From Apiosordaria backusii (taxonomy: Eukaryota; Ascomycota; Sordariomycetes; Sordariales; Lasiosphaeriaceae): a stretch of 64,000 nucleotides of DNA. This document shows positions 10,901 through 21,117 of the stretch, in pieces (the stretch's first letter is position 1; each line of letters opens with the position of its first letter). The notes under the pieces are model-generated. The model saw nothing but the letters and a program-made list of their open reading frames with translations. It was not told the origin of the DNA and ran no database searches. The translations under genes and the position numbers were made by a program. The DNA is taken from the NCBI GenBank assembly GCA_030549205.1, contig JAUKTV010000006.1, positions 2,126,501-2,190,500 of the forward strand. Direction: 5' to 3'.

Positions 10901-13900
10901 GTCAATAATCAAAGAGTTGGCGCTCAAAGGATTGTCCGGGACGACTACAACGTCAATAAGCTTCTCGCTATCGTCGCAGTCCTCTCCCGAGTCCTCGCCG
11001 TCGTCCCGGGTAACCAATGTCGATCCAAGCTCGGATCCGGCAGCCTCATCGTCAATAGATCTCGGCGTGGGTCGCGGCGTAGCGCAAGCGGTCTTGGAGA
11101 CACTTACGGTGGCGTCGGTGAGAGCGCAGCCCAGAATGGGAAACTCGCTCGACATGGTGCGCGTCGTGATGGTTCGGGCGGTGCCTTCGGTTGTTGTCGT
11201 ACCGTACGAAGTGGTCGAAATAGTGAGCGTAGCCGTTACTGGCTTGCATGGGTTCGGTGCTGGGGGCGTCACGGGGAGCAACCCGCCACCTCCCCCAATC
11301 CTGATCTTGGGCCACGGCGGTAGGGAGCAAGGGGGCGTGAGGCAGCCAAGCGACCAGCCTGGGGGAAACTTGAGGTAACGAACCGGCAACGGGCCGGGTC
11401 CGATATCCCCTGGGGGCAATTCAATGTCCCACCAGTCAATGCTGATGTCCAGTTCGGGCCAATTGATGCAGATATTGAAGAACCATGTGTCACATTTCAG
11501 ACGGGTTTTGCCGGGCGGGGGAGGGTCATCCGTTTCTTTGACAGGCTCGATAACTTCTGTCTCGTTTGGAAAGATAGGGGTGGGGGTAGGCTCGTCATCG
11601 TCGGATTCATCTGATAGTTCCTGCTGTTCGGGACCGAGTATATCATGCTGCCCCCCTGTGTCGGTTGGTTGCGGCAGAATAATCGACGAACCACGGCTGG
11701 TGCTTCTCGAGGAGGTTACCGAGCTTGAGACTGAGGGGTTGGCGCCAGCGGACCCTGAAGCACCACCGCCCAGGGGAGGGGCCAACACAGTATTGTGGTT
11801 GTCTGGCCGTCTTGGCCGGTCACTACCAACATGACAGGGGGCGGTTGGAAACTGGGGCGCATGGTGACGACTGCACCCGGCTGCTGTCCCTTGGTGACAT
11901 AGTGGTTGAAGAAGTTGACGGCCGTGACGGTGGTTGTGCTTGGTGTGCTCACGGCGACGATGGTGGTGGTTGTGATGCCCACCTCCAGCGTGGCTGTGTA
12001 TGGCTGCATGGTAATGACTTTGGGCTCCGGCAGCGAGCTGGAGGGGAAGACCATGATGCACGGAGCTGGGCACTGTGCAGCCGGCGTCTCAAATACCTCC
12101 TGGCCAATATAAACAACATCGCCATACTTCTCCCCTTCGGCATCACCGGAGCCAGCAACTTGAAAGTCAATACTCCAGACCATGGTGCCACCGAAGCATC
12201 TCGAGTCAGCCCAGGCCTTCTTGGCAGCAAAGGTCTCGTCGTCGTCGTAGCCGATCCACTGGTCGTCCCAGGTGATCTGCTTCATCATGGCATCGGGGAG
12301 ATACTGAGGCGTAAGGCCCTTCCGGTCAATCAGCTGCGGGATCTCATGGAGCGACATGACACCCTCAAAGTTGGTGCATGGTGCCGGTTTGCTGCCACCG
12401 GAAAAGGGACACAAAAGCTGGTTGCAGGTCGGATCTGCCAGGGTGTAGCCACGACCGTACAATGCCAAACCAAAATTGAGCTTGGCCGGGTTCAGGCCGT
12501 CAAACCAGAGCGGCTTCGTGTTCTCGGAAATCTCGCGGATGTCGGCCTGGCCACGAACCTTGCTGCCCAGAGCCTTGACGTCGGCATCCCACGGGCCGTG
12601 GAGATCGTAGGCCATAAATCCAAAAAAGTCGACGTAGGGCTCCATTGCCTTGGCGTCGAACCAGCGCAGATACCAGTAGTCGGGTGCCAGTGTCAAGCTG
12701 ATGCCGTAGTTGTTGCCGTACGCTGCCCGCATCTCCCTCATCAGCAAGACGAGTTTCCGCGTGTCGGCCAGCTTGTTGCCGCCTCTGTCAGGGTCACCAG
12801 GATACTCCCAGTCAATGTCGACACCAGTAAAGCCATACTCATCCATGTAGTCCTTTACCGACGAGATGAAGGCAGCACGGCGGTCGCGCGAGGCAACCAT
12901 CTCGCTCCAAGTGCGGTGAGTGGGCGTGCCCTTGTCGCTAAAGTCAAAGCCGCCAATGGCGATCCACGTCTTCAGCCCTGGCTTGGCCAGACTGGTGAAC
13001 TCACGCATCATGTCCGGGTCATCAGGATGGGCCGCGGCAATCCTGAAAGTGCCCGGGTCGATGGAGGCGAACGAGTAGAAAAAGTGAGTGTAGCCTGTGG
13101 TGTTGAGCTGCCTGGGTGACACCTTGTTGCAGAGCCGGTTGCGGACGTTCCATGACTGGTAGTATCCAATGTGACGACCGCCGGTCGTGCCGCCGCCGTA
13201 GGGACACGAAGGCGGGCCGGTGATGTAACAGGAACCGTAGCCGGCCTGGCAAGGCAATGTGCCCCGCAAGGGGTCAGCGTTGTGGCAGTAGACTTCCGTG
13301 GACTAGATGAATATGATACCAGCAGTCAGCACTTGGTCATAACAACCCAAGGGGGCGAAAGGGGTTACTCACGCCACACCAGCCGCTAGACGAGCAGCAC
13401 AACTTCATTCCGCAAGGCATCTGCGCGAACTCGCTGTGTTCGCCACACATGGCAGTGGCAGTGCAGTTGAAACGACAGCCCTCACCACAAAAGTCAGGGC
13501 CAAAGCCACAGATATTGTCCGGACCACAGCAACTGCCGTCAACGCAAGGGCCGTCGTTGCAGTACAAGGGCCCGTCACGCCTCGGCAAGCCGAGAGACCG
13601 CGGTGACAGGTCCGCAGACGACGTGTCGGCAGGTTCCTCAAAGAAAAGAGGCTCATAGGGTGCAAGCTTGAGGGGATCTGAGTGTGCTGGACCACGACGA
13701 GCGTCGAGAATGACGGCAGCGTCACGGCGGGCGTTTGGAATGACAGCAGCATCCTGTGGTGAGTGTTGAACGTCGGGGATGACGTCACGGTGATACCGGA
13801 ACTGCCATCGATGGGGTTGATTGTTGTTCAGGTTTGTAGTTGAAGAGAAAAGAAGGGGCGACACGCAAAGAACAAGCACGAGGACAGCAGCAGCCCAAAG

Positions 13901-13936
13901 GCCAGTGCTGGCCCTACTTGTGCCTGCCCGTAGCAT
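7914..13936 (-). CDS. CBM18-GH18 chitinase fused to subtilisin-like (S8) domain
   Basis: A giant secreted protein of about 1,950 residues. Exons are 13936-13373, 13302-10748 and 10667-7914; both introns are well-formed and phase 0. An N-terminal hydrophobic segment (AAAVLVLVLCV) follows the ATG at 13936. Two Cys-rich chitin-binding modules come next (about 115-205), then GH18 with IAIGG and the catalytic DIDWE motif (Glu354). Thr/Pro-rich linkers and an I9-like pro-region (EDYTIISSATPTFVAFFYLK) follow, then an S8 domain with HATNVASIVAG, ATGN and GTSFAAPQVAG. The expected catalytic Asp position reads IIENAFD, i.e. Glu. A Gly-rich hinge and a Cys-rich C-terminal domain end the protein. The GH18 frame changes to the next frame around 11,775-11,805 without a strong intron; this may be a 1-nt deletion, an assembly error, or a poor intron. 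It is divergent from the five-CBM18 gene. Confidence 0.75.
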
Positions 13937-14681
13937 TGTCACACCTTTAGCTCCTGAGATGCCGGTAGGGTCCTTCTGGGAGCATTGAGAGATGGGACTG
14001 GGAGCATGCACATGTTTATTATACCTCCGCGCAAATGCATGAGTGAATTGCTTGCCCTGTTCTCACAACAAGACCCGAGTGTCTGGAACATGGCAGTGAG
14101 AACGGGTTGCCATCAGTCGCCTCATCTGGATCCACTAAATGTGTGACCGGGAACTTGGCAGGATGATCTAGGAGTCTACTACCTGGGATCGGAGTTTTCA
14201 CGGATGGCGAACATGACCGTAAGTCCAATCTCCGGGCCGCGTCTGCCGAAAGGTCCGATCCCGATCCCGGTAAGCACGGGACCTTTTAGAAAAAGACCGG
14301 TCACAGTCTGGCCCGATGTAACCCGGAGTCCTTCTAGAGCTCATGCTATTTCGTACTATTGCAGAGCATTTCCAAACCAGCACAGCCCATCCCTTCGCCA
14401 CTAGCTTAAGGTAGGCTGTCATTAAACCACCTCAGAGTGGTGAAATTTGAGATCAAGCATCGGGAAGTTTGACGCTCATCAGTCATCACCAGACATTGTC
14501 AAGGCCAGCTCGGAGTCTCGTTCCGGTCCGAGGCTGCCGACGAGCTGCTGATGCCTTATCAGGACCTGCTCTCCCACAAGAATACGCAGGCGAAGCATGA
14601 GGGACCACGGGACGGATAGCATCCTCCTTCTCACCTTTTCTCTACTGCCCAACAGGAACGGTCCCGAATAAACTCACCACC
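13937..14681. promoter_or_regulatory. Shared divergent promoter, GH18-subtilase / five-CBM18 genes
   Basis: A 745-bp spacer between two divergently transcribed genes that both encode chitin-binding secreted proteins. Co-regulation is inferred from the head-to-head arrangement. No gene was found within it. Confidence 0.5.
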
Positions 14682-15697
14682 ATGCGCGCCTTTTGGGCAA
14701 CCCTTTTCGGGCTCCTCGCTTCCAATCTCGGCGGCGTCCTGTCTCAGAGCCCCGGTGACCCTCCGGCATGGCAGACCGGTGTGCTTACTGAGGACGGCAG
14801 CTGCGGTCCCGACACGCCCGATAATTGGGTCTGCACACCCACCTGGGGAGCATGCTGTGGTGCCGATGGCCGTTGCGGCTTCAGGGAAGCCTGCGGAGAC
14901 GGCTGGTAAGTCCTTGATTTCCCTCTGCGCCGATGGCCATCTGCTTACAATGGATATCAACACAGCCAACAGGGCTATGGCAACTGCAATGTGCCCTGGA
15001 CCGGCGTTCCCTCCCCAGACGGCTTCTGTGGCTATCCCAACTTGTACAACTGCACCAACTCGGGCTTTGGCTCTTGCTGCTCCTCCACCAACTGGTGCGG
15101 CGATTCCCCCAGCCACTGCCAGACGGGCTGCCAGTCCCTCTTCGGCATCTGTACCGAATCCAACGTCAGTACCGACGGCTCGTGTGGTCCCGCCAACGGT
15201 GACAAGACCTGCGCCGGCTCCGGGTTTGGCGACTGCTGCTCGTCAGGAGGCTGGTGCGGCAACACCACCGACCACTGTGCTGCCGGATGTCAGAGCTCCT
15301 TCGGCACCTGTAGTAGCGGGAGTGGTTCCATTTCCACGGATGGCAAGTGCGGATCGAATGGCAAGACGTGCGTTGGCTCTGCATTCGGAAACTGCTGTTC
15401 GGCCACAGGGAATTGTGGCGGAACTGCTAATCATTGTGGTCAGGGATGGTAAGTTTAACATGTCACGATATTGAAACTGATGCTGACGTTTATAAAAACA
15501 GTCAAAAGAGCCTCTCAAACGCTTGCGTCACGAGCAACATTCCTTCAGTCGATGGCAGCTGCGGGCCCAGCAAGGGTGGGTGGACGTGCAATGGCGGCGA
15601 CTTCAACAACCAGTGTTGCAGCGCAGGTGGTTATTGTGGCACGACGACTTCCCACTGCAGTACAGGGTGTCAAAAGGGGTATGGCCGTTGTAATTAG
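14682..15697 (+). CDS. Secreted protein of five tandem CBM18 chitin-binding modules
   Basis: Exons 14682-14905, 14966-15448 and 15502-15697 encode 300 residues. A signal peptide (MRAFWATLFGLLASNLGGVLS) is followed by nothing but five hevein-like CBM18 modules, each beginning DG-x-CG and carrying the CC core and a terminal G-C-x-x-x-x-G/S-x-C pattern. Module 4 reads GNCGGTANHC where most modules have WCG, so its aromatic chitin-contact residue may be lost. No catalytic domain is present. The likely role is binding chitin outside the cell, either shielding the fungus's own wall or sequestering chitin fragments, as known for some CBM18 and LysM effectors. Both introns split the same conserved Cys codon after TG, in modules 1 and 4. 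Its divergent neighbour is the GH18-subtilase. Confidence 0.9.
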
Positions 15698-17605
15698 GGG
15701 GCTTGTTTTGTTTTCTGCCTGAGAAGAGAAACCGAGACACCTTGATCTCCATTGTAATTTCAACAAATGCCTTTGATGCCTCTTGGTAAACGCACCTACC
15801 TTACCTATGTATGCCACTGTTGGAGCAGTAGGGGACAGGTACTGTTTTACCCTTCTACCTTACATGGAGACGAGACAAACATCAAGCTCGTGCCCAGCTA
15901 CGGTGGAGTGATCAACATTAGCATCCACATACCTTACTCCACATGTACCTATCCTGGTGTGCCGTCGTATTTCTGGGCGATTTAATAGGTACACTCCAAC
16001 CCTTGAATTTTTTATTAGCGCGAGACTGTGGCAGGGATTACAGACTTATTTTCAACAACCGACAACTTTTGCCTCAGGAACACTACAATAATGCATTTAA
16101 CTTGATAGAATAAGAAGGATAGCTGCGATTAGCTATATATTGTCGGGTTTTTTTTTTTTTTTTTTAAGTCTGAATTGGTACCTAATTGTTAAGATATAAT
16201 AGCTTTTTAGGGGTAGGGCTGATCGTAAAGTCTTGCGCTAACAAAAATTCAAGGGTGGTGAGTGTACTAAGATCTCAAGATCGTTTTCATTTCTGATGCA
16301 GTGGGGCGATGAAGAGGTGAGCAGATCGGGGAGATTGTAGTTGCAACTGTCTACCGTCGAGAGCACCGGTGTTGACATTACCCTGAGCCCCTTTCTAATT
16401 ATCGAGGACTGTATACCAGGTAATGCAGTGGTGTCACTGGGGCAGGCACTCACCTGGATGCCCGTGTCTGTCCGTGTGAATGCAGGTAACAGTGGAGATT
16501 CGAGAAAAAAAAAGTTGCGATGATGGCTCCCCACTCCACTAACGATGTGGTCATCCTGTCCCATTTCACCGGCATCGAGACAAAACGCTGGGAGGTCCCC
16601 ACAGGGCTCAAAAACGGCAGGTAGCAGTTCTTCACGAGGATTCCCCACCAATGGCCAACGCTAAATCGAGCCTCGGTGCTACCGGATCGCTCCCAGGGTT
16701 CTGTTTGGCTCACGACAGACAGCCAAGGGATCCACGATATCTAGGACATCCTGACGGCTAAGCGCGCGAACAGATGGGGCTCGTGCGTGACATGATTCTT
16801 AACAGTTGGAATCACCAGACATGACTCTTATCTAGCTGAGCGAAAGTAAGGGATGAAGGAAGATGGCATGCGAGTTTGCAAAGTACACTTGTTGGTTTCC
16901 TTTTGTAGACAGGCTGCCGTCCGAATTAGAGAAAGCTGAGCGGCAAGGGCGTGGGGGAGAGTCCGTGCAGAGCCGAGTTCGGAACTTTGATGCTGTCCGT
17001 GCATGCATTGGAAAGAAAAAGAAAAAGGAAAATCGAGAGAGGTAGGGAGGGAGCAGATACGAAATGCGTGCATGATGGAATGCATGCATATGGTCGCCGA
17101 CTGCCACCCACTCAGCACAACTATGGGATGCATGTCTCACATAACCAAGTTCTGGCCACCAAGCACATCTCCTCCAGATGCATTGTGGCTTGGCGGCTTC
17201 CGATGCATTTCGGTAGTGGATAACTCGGATTGGTCCGGGCTCTGGCAAGACATCCCTGGCCCGCATGCACTTGCAGCAGGGCTGCCCTGGGAGACGGCAC
17301 TCGGAATCCACAAGCGAACGATGCTACTCGTTCTTTTCTCCATCTAGGGTTTGCCTGTTTCATGGGACGTGCATGTCAGACGGCGAGTCTGTGCAAAGCA
17401 GCCAAGGAAGGTATGTACAGTAGATGGCCCTCCCGACTGACCCGACCCATTGGGACCTCTTTTTTCATCCTGCTGGTGCCCGGGTCCGTCGTCCTTGTCG
17501 ATCACTCAAAGCTGTCTGATGCAGTCAGTCGTTCAACCATCTGTCAGGAATAACCTCAGTGTCAATGTCGGTATAATCTCACGTCACGCAGCTGTCTCGC
17601 CTGCC
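15698..17605. other. Intergenic stretch, no gene seen
   Basis: About 1.9 kb with a poly-T run near 16150-16165 and the 5' region of the MHYT gene. Short ORFs on both strands lack family features. Confidence 0.5.
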
Positions 17606-20600
17606 ATGGAGTCGGCGTACGACTCTGGCCTGGCCCAGTACATTGGCCAGCCGGTGCCGTATCAGTTTGATCCAGCACTACTCACGCTCAGCTATGCCGT
17701 CAGTCTCGTCGGCGCCGCCTCGACACTCGAGCTCATCAACCGCCGGACCTCAAGAAAGGGTTACTACAACAAGTATGGAGTCTCCTCACCAAATTCTATG
17801 GAGCGTGATGACTGACGGAGATAGTCTTTTGTTGTTGGCCGCTGCGGTGACGATGGGCGGTGTTTCCATCTGGTGTATGGTAAGTAACACTTTGAATTTC
17901 TGAGCACCATTCTGCCCCGTCTCCTTACTGATGTTATGGCAGCATTACATTGGTAATCGAGCAACAAGCCTGCTCAACGGGCAGCCCGAACTCCAGGTCG
18001 TCTACTCGGTCCGGGTCACCGTAGCCTCCTTATTCGTTCCCATTCTCGTCCTCCTCGCCGCCTTCTTTGTCGTAACCAGCACCCGCAATGTCAATGGCGT
18101 AAACTGGTGGCGTATCGTGGTATCAGGTATGCTCTCGGGCGGCGCCATCTGCGGCATGCACTACCTCGGCAATGCCTCCATCAGCAACTATCATTGCAGT
18201 TACCGTCCTGCCAACGTGGTCGGGTCTGCCATCATTGCCGTTGCGGCCAGTACCGTTGCCCTCGCCCTCTTTTTCGTCTTCAGGGCGTCATGGACCAATT
18301 CGTGGTGGAAAAGGACCGGGTGTGCGATTGTCCTGGCCGGTGCCGTCTCGGGCATGCATTGGTGTGGTGCTGTCGGGACTACTTATCGTTTGATGCACCT
18401 CAACTCGAGGGGTGAGATGGATGTGAGAAACGTCACGGTGATTGTCATTTCGTGCTTGGTGAGTCTTTTTAGCCACCTCCCCCCCCCCCCCCTCTTTGGC
18501 CGCATATCTGACACCAACAAGTCAGTTGCTGCTTGTGCCGTGATGGCTGGAACGGCCATCTACTCGGCTCGGGTGCGCCAGAGCTACGCCAGCAAGGCCC
18601 AAAGAATTACTCTGGCGGCCGCTGTGTTTGATAGTCAAGGCCGAATCCTCGTCTCCCCCGATGGAGCCTTGCCCAGTGAGGAGATTACCAGCAAGTTTCT
18701 GCAAAAGGTCTGTTCTTATTGTCCGACTCTGGATCTGTCCTCTGCCACTGACTAGACATGGCTGCATCTAGACCCAAAACGACGTCTTCTCCACCGCCCA
18801 CCCTCTCTTCCACTGGGTATTTCAGGCGTCACGAAACTGGTCCAGTGTCACTGTGCTGCTTGGAAAAATGAGGAACCACCTAGCCGAGCTCCCGCATCGA
18901 GGCCGCAATGTCCGGACAGGCATTTCTTTGGTTGATGAGGATGGCCACGTGATTGACAACTACGATATGATATTCCGGGAGTTATTTTGCCTCGCTGCAG
19001 CTGGGCTTGCTGATAAGATGAATGAGAATCTGACCGACGCTGGCGTTCTTTGGGATGAGATTTTGTCGACGGGTGGGCAACAAGACACCGTATCAGTTCG
19101 CTCAAACTCGACAGGCAAGACGCAAGGATCCGTCCCCATCATGACGCTAGACGCCGACATGGCCGAGAAAGGCATGACTATCCACCGCCATAATCATGGC
19201 TCTCTCATGTGCTTGGTGCGCACCGTCGAGAACCCGCGAGTAATTGACCGACTCGAGGCCTCAGGATACTGCTTCGCCGAACCCCATCAAGTTGCGCACA
19301 TCATTGGCACCAAAATGCAGATCCGCACTGCACACCTTGAACAAAAACTGGCCAGCATGAAGGAGTGCGCACGCGGCACTATGCTTGATCCAGGTGTTCA
19401 TGTCGGTTTGTTTGCCGTCCGCACTCAGGTGGACAGCCACCATGGCTTCGACCTTCTGGTGCGAAAGCAGGCTCGGAACTTGCTTCCTAGTGTTGAAATG
19501 CCGCTTGACCGGCTCGAGCCGTCACACTTGGAATTCCTCCGCCATCTCGACGGCCTTTCCGTGCAGGCTATCCTCCAACGACTTCAGCGCGTTGAGGATA
19601 TCCCACCGCGCAGCGCAGCCTTTGCTGCCCTACTGAACGACGCCATTCGTGACTTGCGGGCCGCCATCAACGACTCCATTTTGGACGACGCAAAACTCAT
19701 CTCCCGAGTGGCTCAAGTGCCTTGTCGATCACCGGCAGACTCCATGGGCGCGAGGCTGACGACATGCTCGCTCATCACCTTCAGCATCATGATCCCGATT
19801 CACGTCAGGGCCAAAGCTCCGGACTACCAGTTTGTGCCGCTGTACTTCTTCAAAACGCAGCAGTTAGTTCACCCCAACTCGCCCCACGCGGCCGCCTTTG
19901 CCCGAAACGTGCACCGAGAGCTGAGCCCCGTCCTGAACTCTGTTCCGGCGGCGGTCAGTGCTAACCCAGCCTCATCAAAAACCATCTCGTCGATCCTGCC
20001 CTCGAGGCTCGTCTCTCGTTTCAAGCGGCAAAGCAGGTCCTCCATCGATACACGACAGGCGCGGGCAAGCAAGCTCGTCTCGTCCAGCCGGGAATGCATG
20101 GCCCCTGTGACGCCATCCAACAACCCGAGCGTGGCCTCCCTGGGCCTGTACCGTGGCACCTCCTCAATCAACGGGCAAGACCCCGACCAAGATCAGCTGT
20201 CCGACTCGACCGTTGCCCCAGATCGGCCACAGCACCGCCAGCCACCAAGCTATGACCAGCAGCGGGCCACCGGGCCCAAGCTGAACGTGCAGCCAAATCA
20301 GGGCACCGGAAAGCAACACCAGCAGAGCAAATCGCTCGGAGGAATGGGCATCATGATTTCGCAGGAGGTGACGGTGAATGTAGATGCAACCGCTGGACCG
20401 CGGTCACCCGCCATTGTCCCTGCCACCACCAAAGTGGCTGAAAAAGAAATCGACCATGGTCACAGCCATGCCAACAAACTGGCACACAACAACAGCGATG
20501 AATCTGACGAGACGCCAGCGCCCGCATCCCCAAAAACATCAGGAAGAAAGAACGGAACCTTCATTCAAGAGATTGAGCTCGAGAATGTAACAAGTGTCTT

Positions 20601-20727
20601 GCACTTGAACGGTGGGACGGGGTTCTCCACCGCCAGGGTCGAGGTGAAGAAGGACGGGGACGCGGCCGAGACACAAACGTTTGTTGACGAGTTGTTTGCG
20701 GGATGTTTAGCCTTGGCCAAATATTGA
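17606..20727 (+). CDS. MHYT-domain integral membrane signalling protein
   Basis: Exons 17606-17772, 17825-17879, 17943-18458, 18522-18707 and 18772-20727 close in frame to give 959 residues. The N-terminal half has about seven hydrophobic segments with repeated metal-binding-type MHYT motifs: MHY at 74-76, MHY at 146-148 and MHW at 212-214, each flanked by small residues. In bacteria such domains are proposed to sense diatomic gases or redox through bound copper; the fungal role is unproven. The C-terminal 600 residues are cytosolic, partly helical, and end in a long Ser/Pro/Gln-rich disordered region. Intron 3 (18459-18521) contains a run of 14 C and uses an AAG acceptor; at 63 nt without a stop it could be retained in frame. 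Confidence 0.88.
18479..18492 (+). repeat. Homopolymer run of 14 C inside an intron
   Basis: An uninterrupted C14 tract lies in the pyrimidine-rich part of intron 3 of the MHYT gene. Length variation or sequencing error is likely here, but it would not touch coding sequence if the intron is spliced. Confidence 0.85.
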
Positions 20728-21117
20728 GAAGAGTGATGGAAAAAACGTAGGTAAAAGGGACGGTGACGGCGTTGAGTTTTGATACCCCTGCTGTGTGCGT
20801 ATGTCTGTTTGATGGTTTGCTTTGAGGCTTTCTAGGGATGAGTAGTCCTTATTCTGTTCATGTAGATGACACGGGATGTGTAAGACAAATATGTAATGAT
20901 ATGTAGTAATGAGAAGGGATTGGCCTTAATTCGTGTGGGTTTTGATAGACATGTCTCTTGTTGGTGAGGTGGTGTACCTGTTATATATTTGGTATCACTT
21001 TGAAACTGTTTCAGCGGTTCCCAGGGCAGGTGGAGTATGAACCAATCGTTATTATTAGAAGAAAGTAGGTATCTAATGACAGATGACCAAAGATCAGATC
21101 AATACAAGAAACTTGCG
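20728..21117. other. Convergent 3' intergenic region
   Basis: Holds the 3' ends of the MHYT gene and the opposing C2H2 gene. It is AT-richer than the flanks. No distinct terminator signal was identified. Confidence 0.5.

Noticed and set aside
11725..13119. 464-codon plus-strand ORF
   Set aside because: Antisense to the GH18 domain, whose catalytic motif and module order are unmistakable on the minus strand.
7914..13936. Splitting the chitinase and subtilase into two genes
   Set aside because: No promoter, leader or good start codon lies between them. The linker reads continuously into the I9-like and S8 parts through a clean phase-0 intron. The split stays possible because of the frame change near 11.79 kb.
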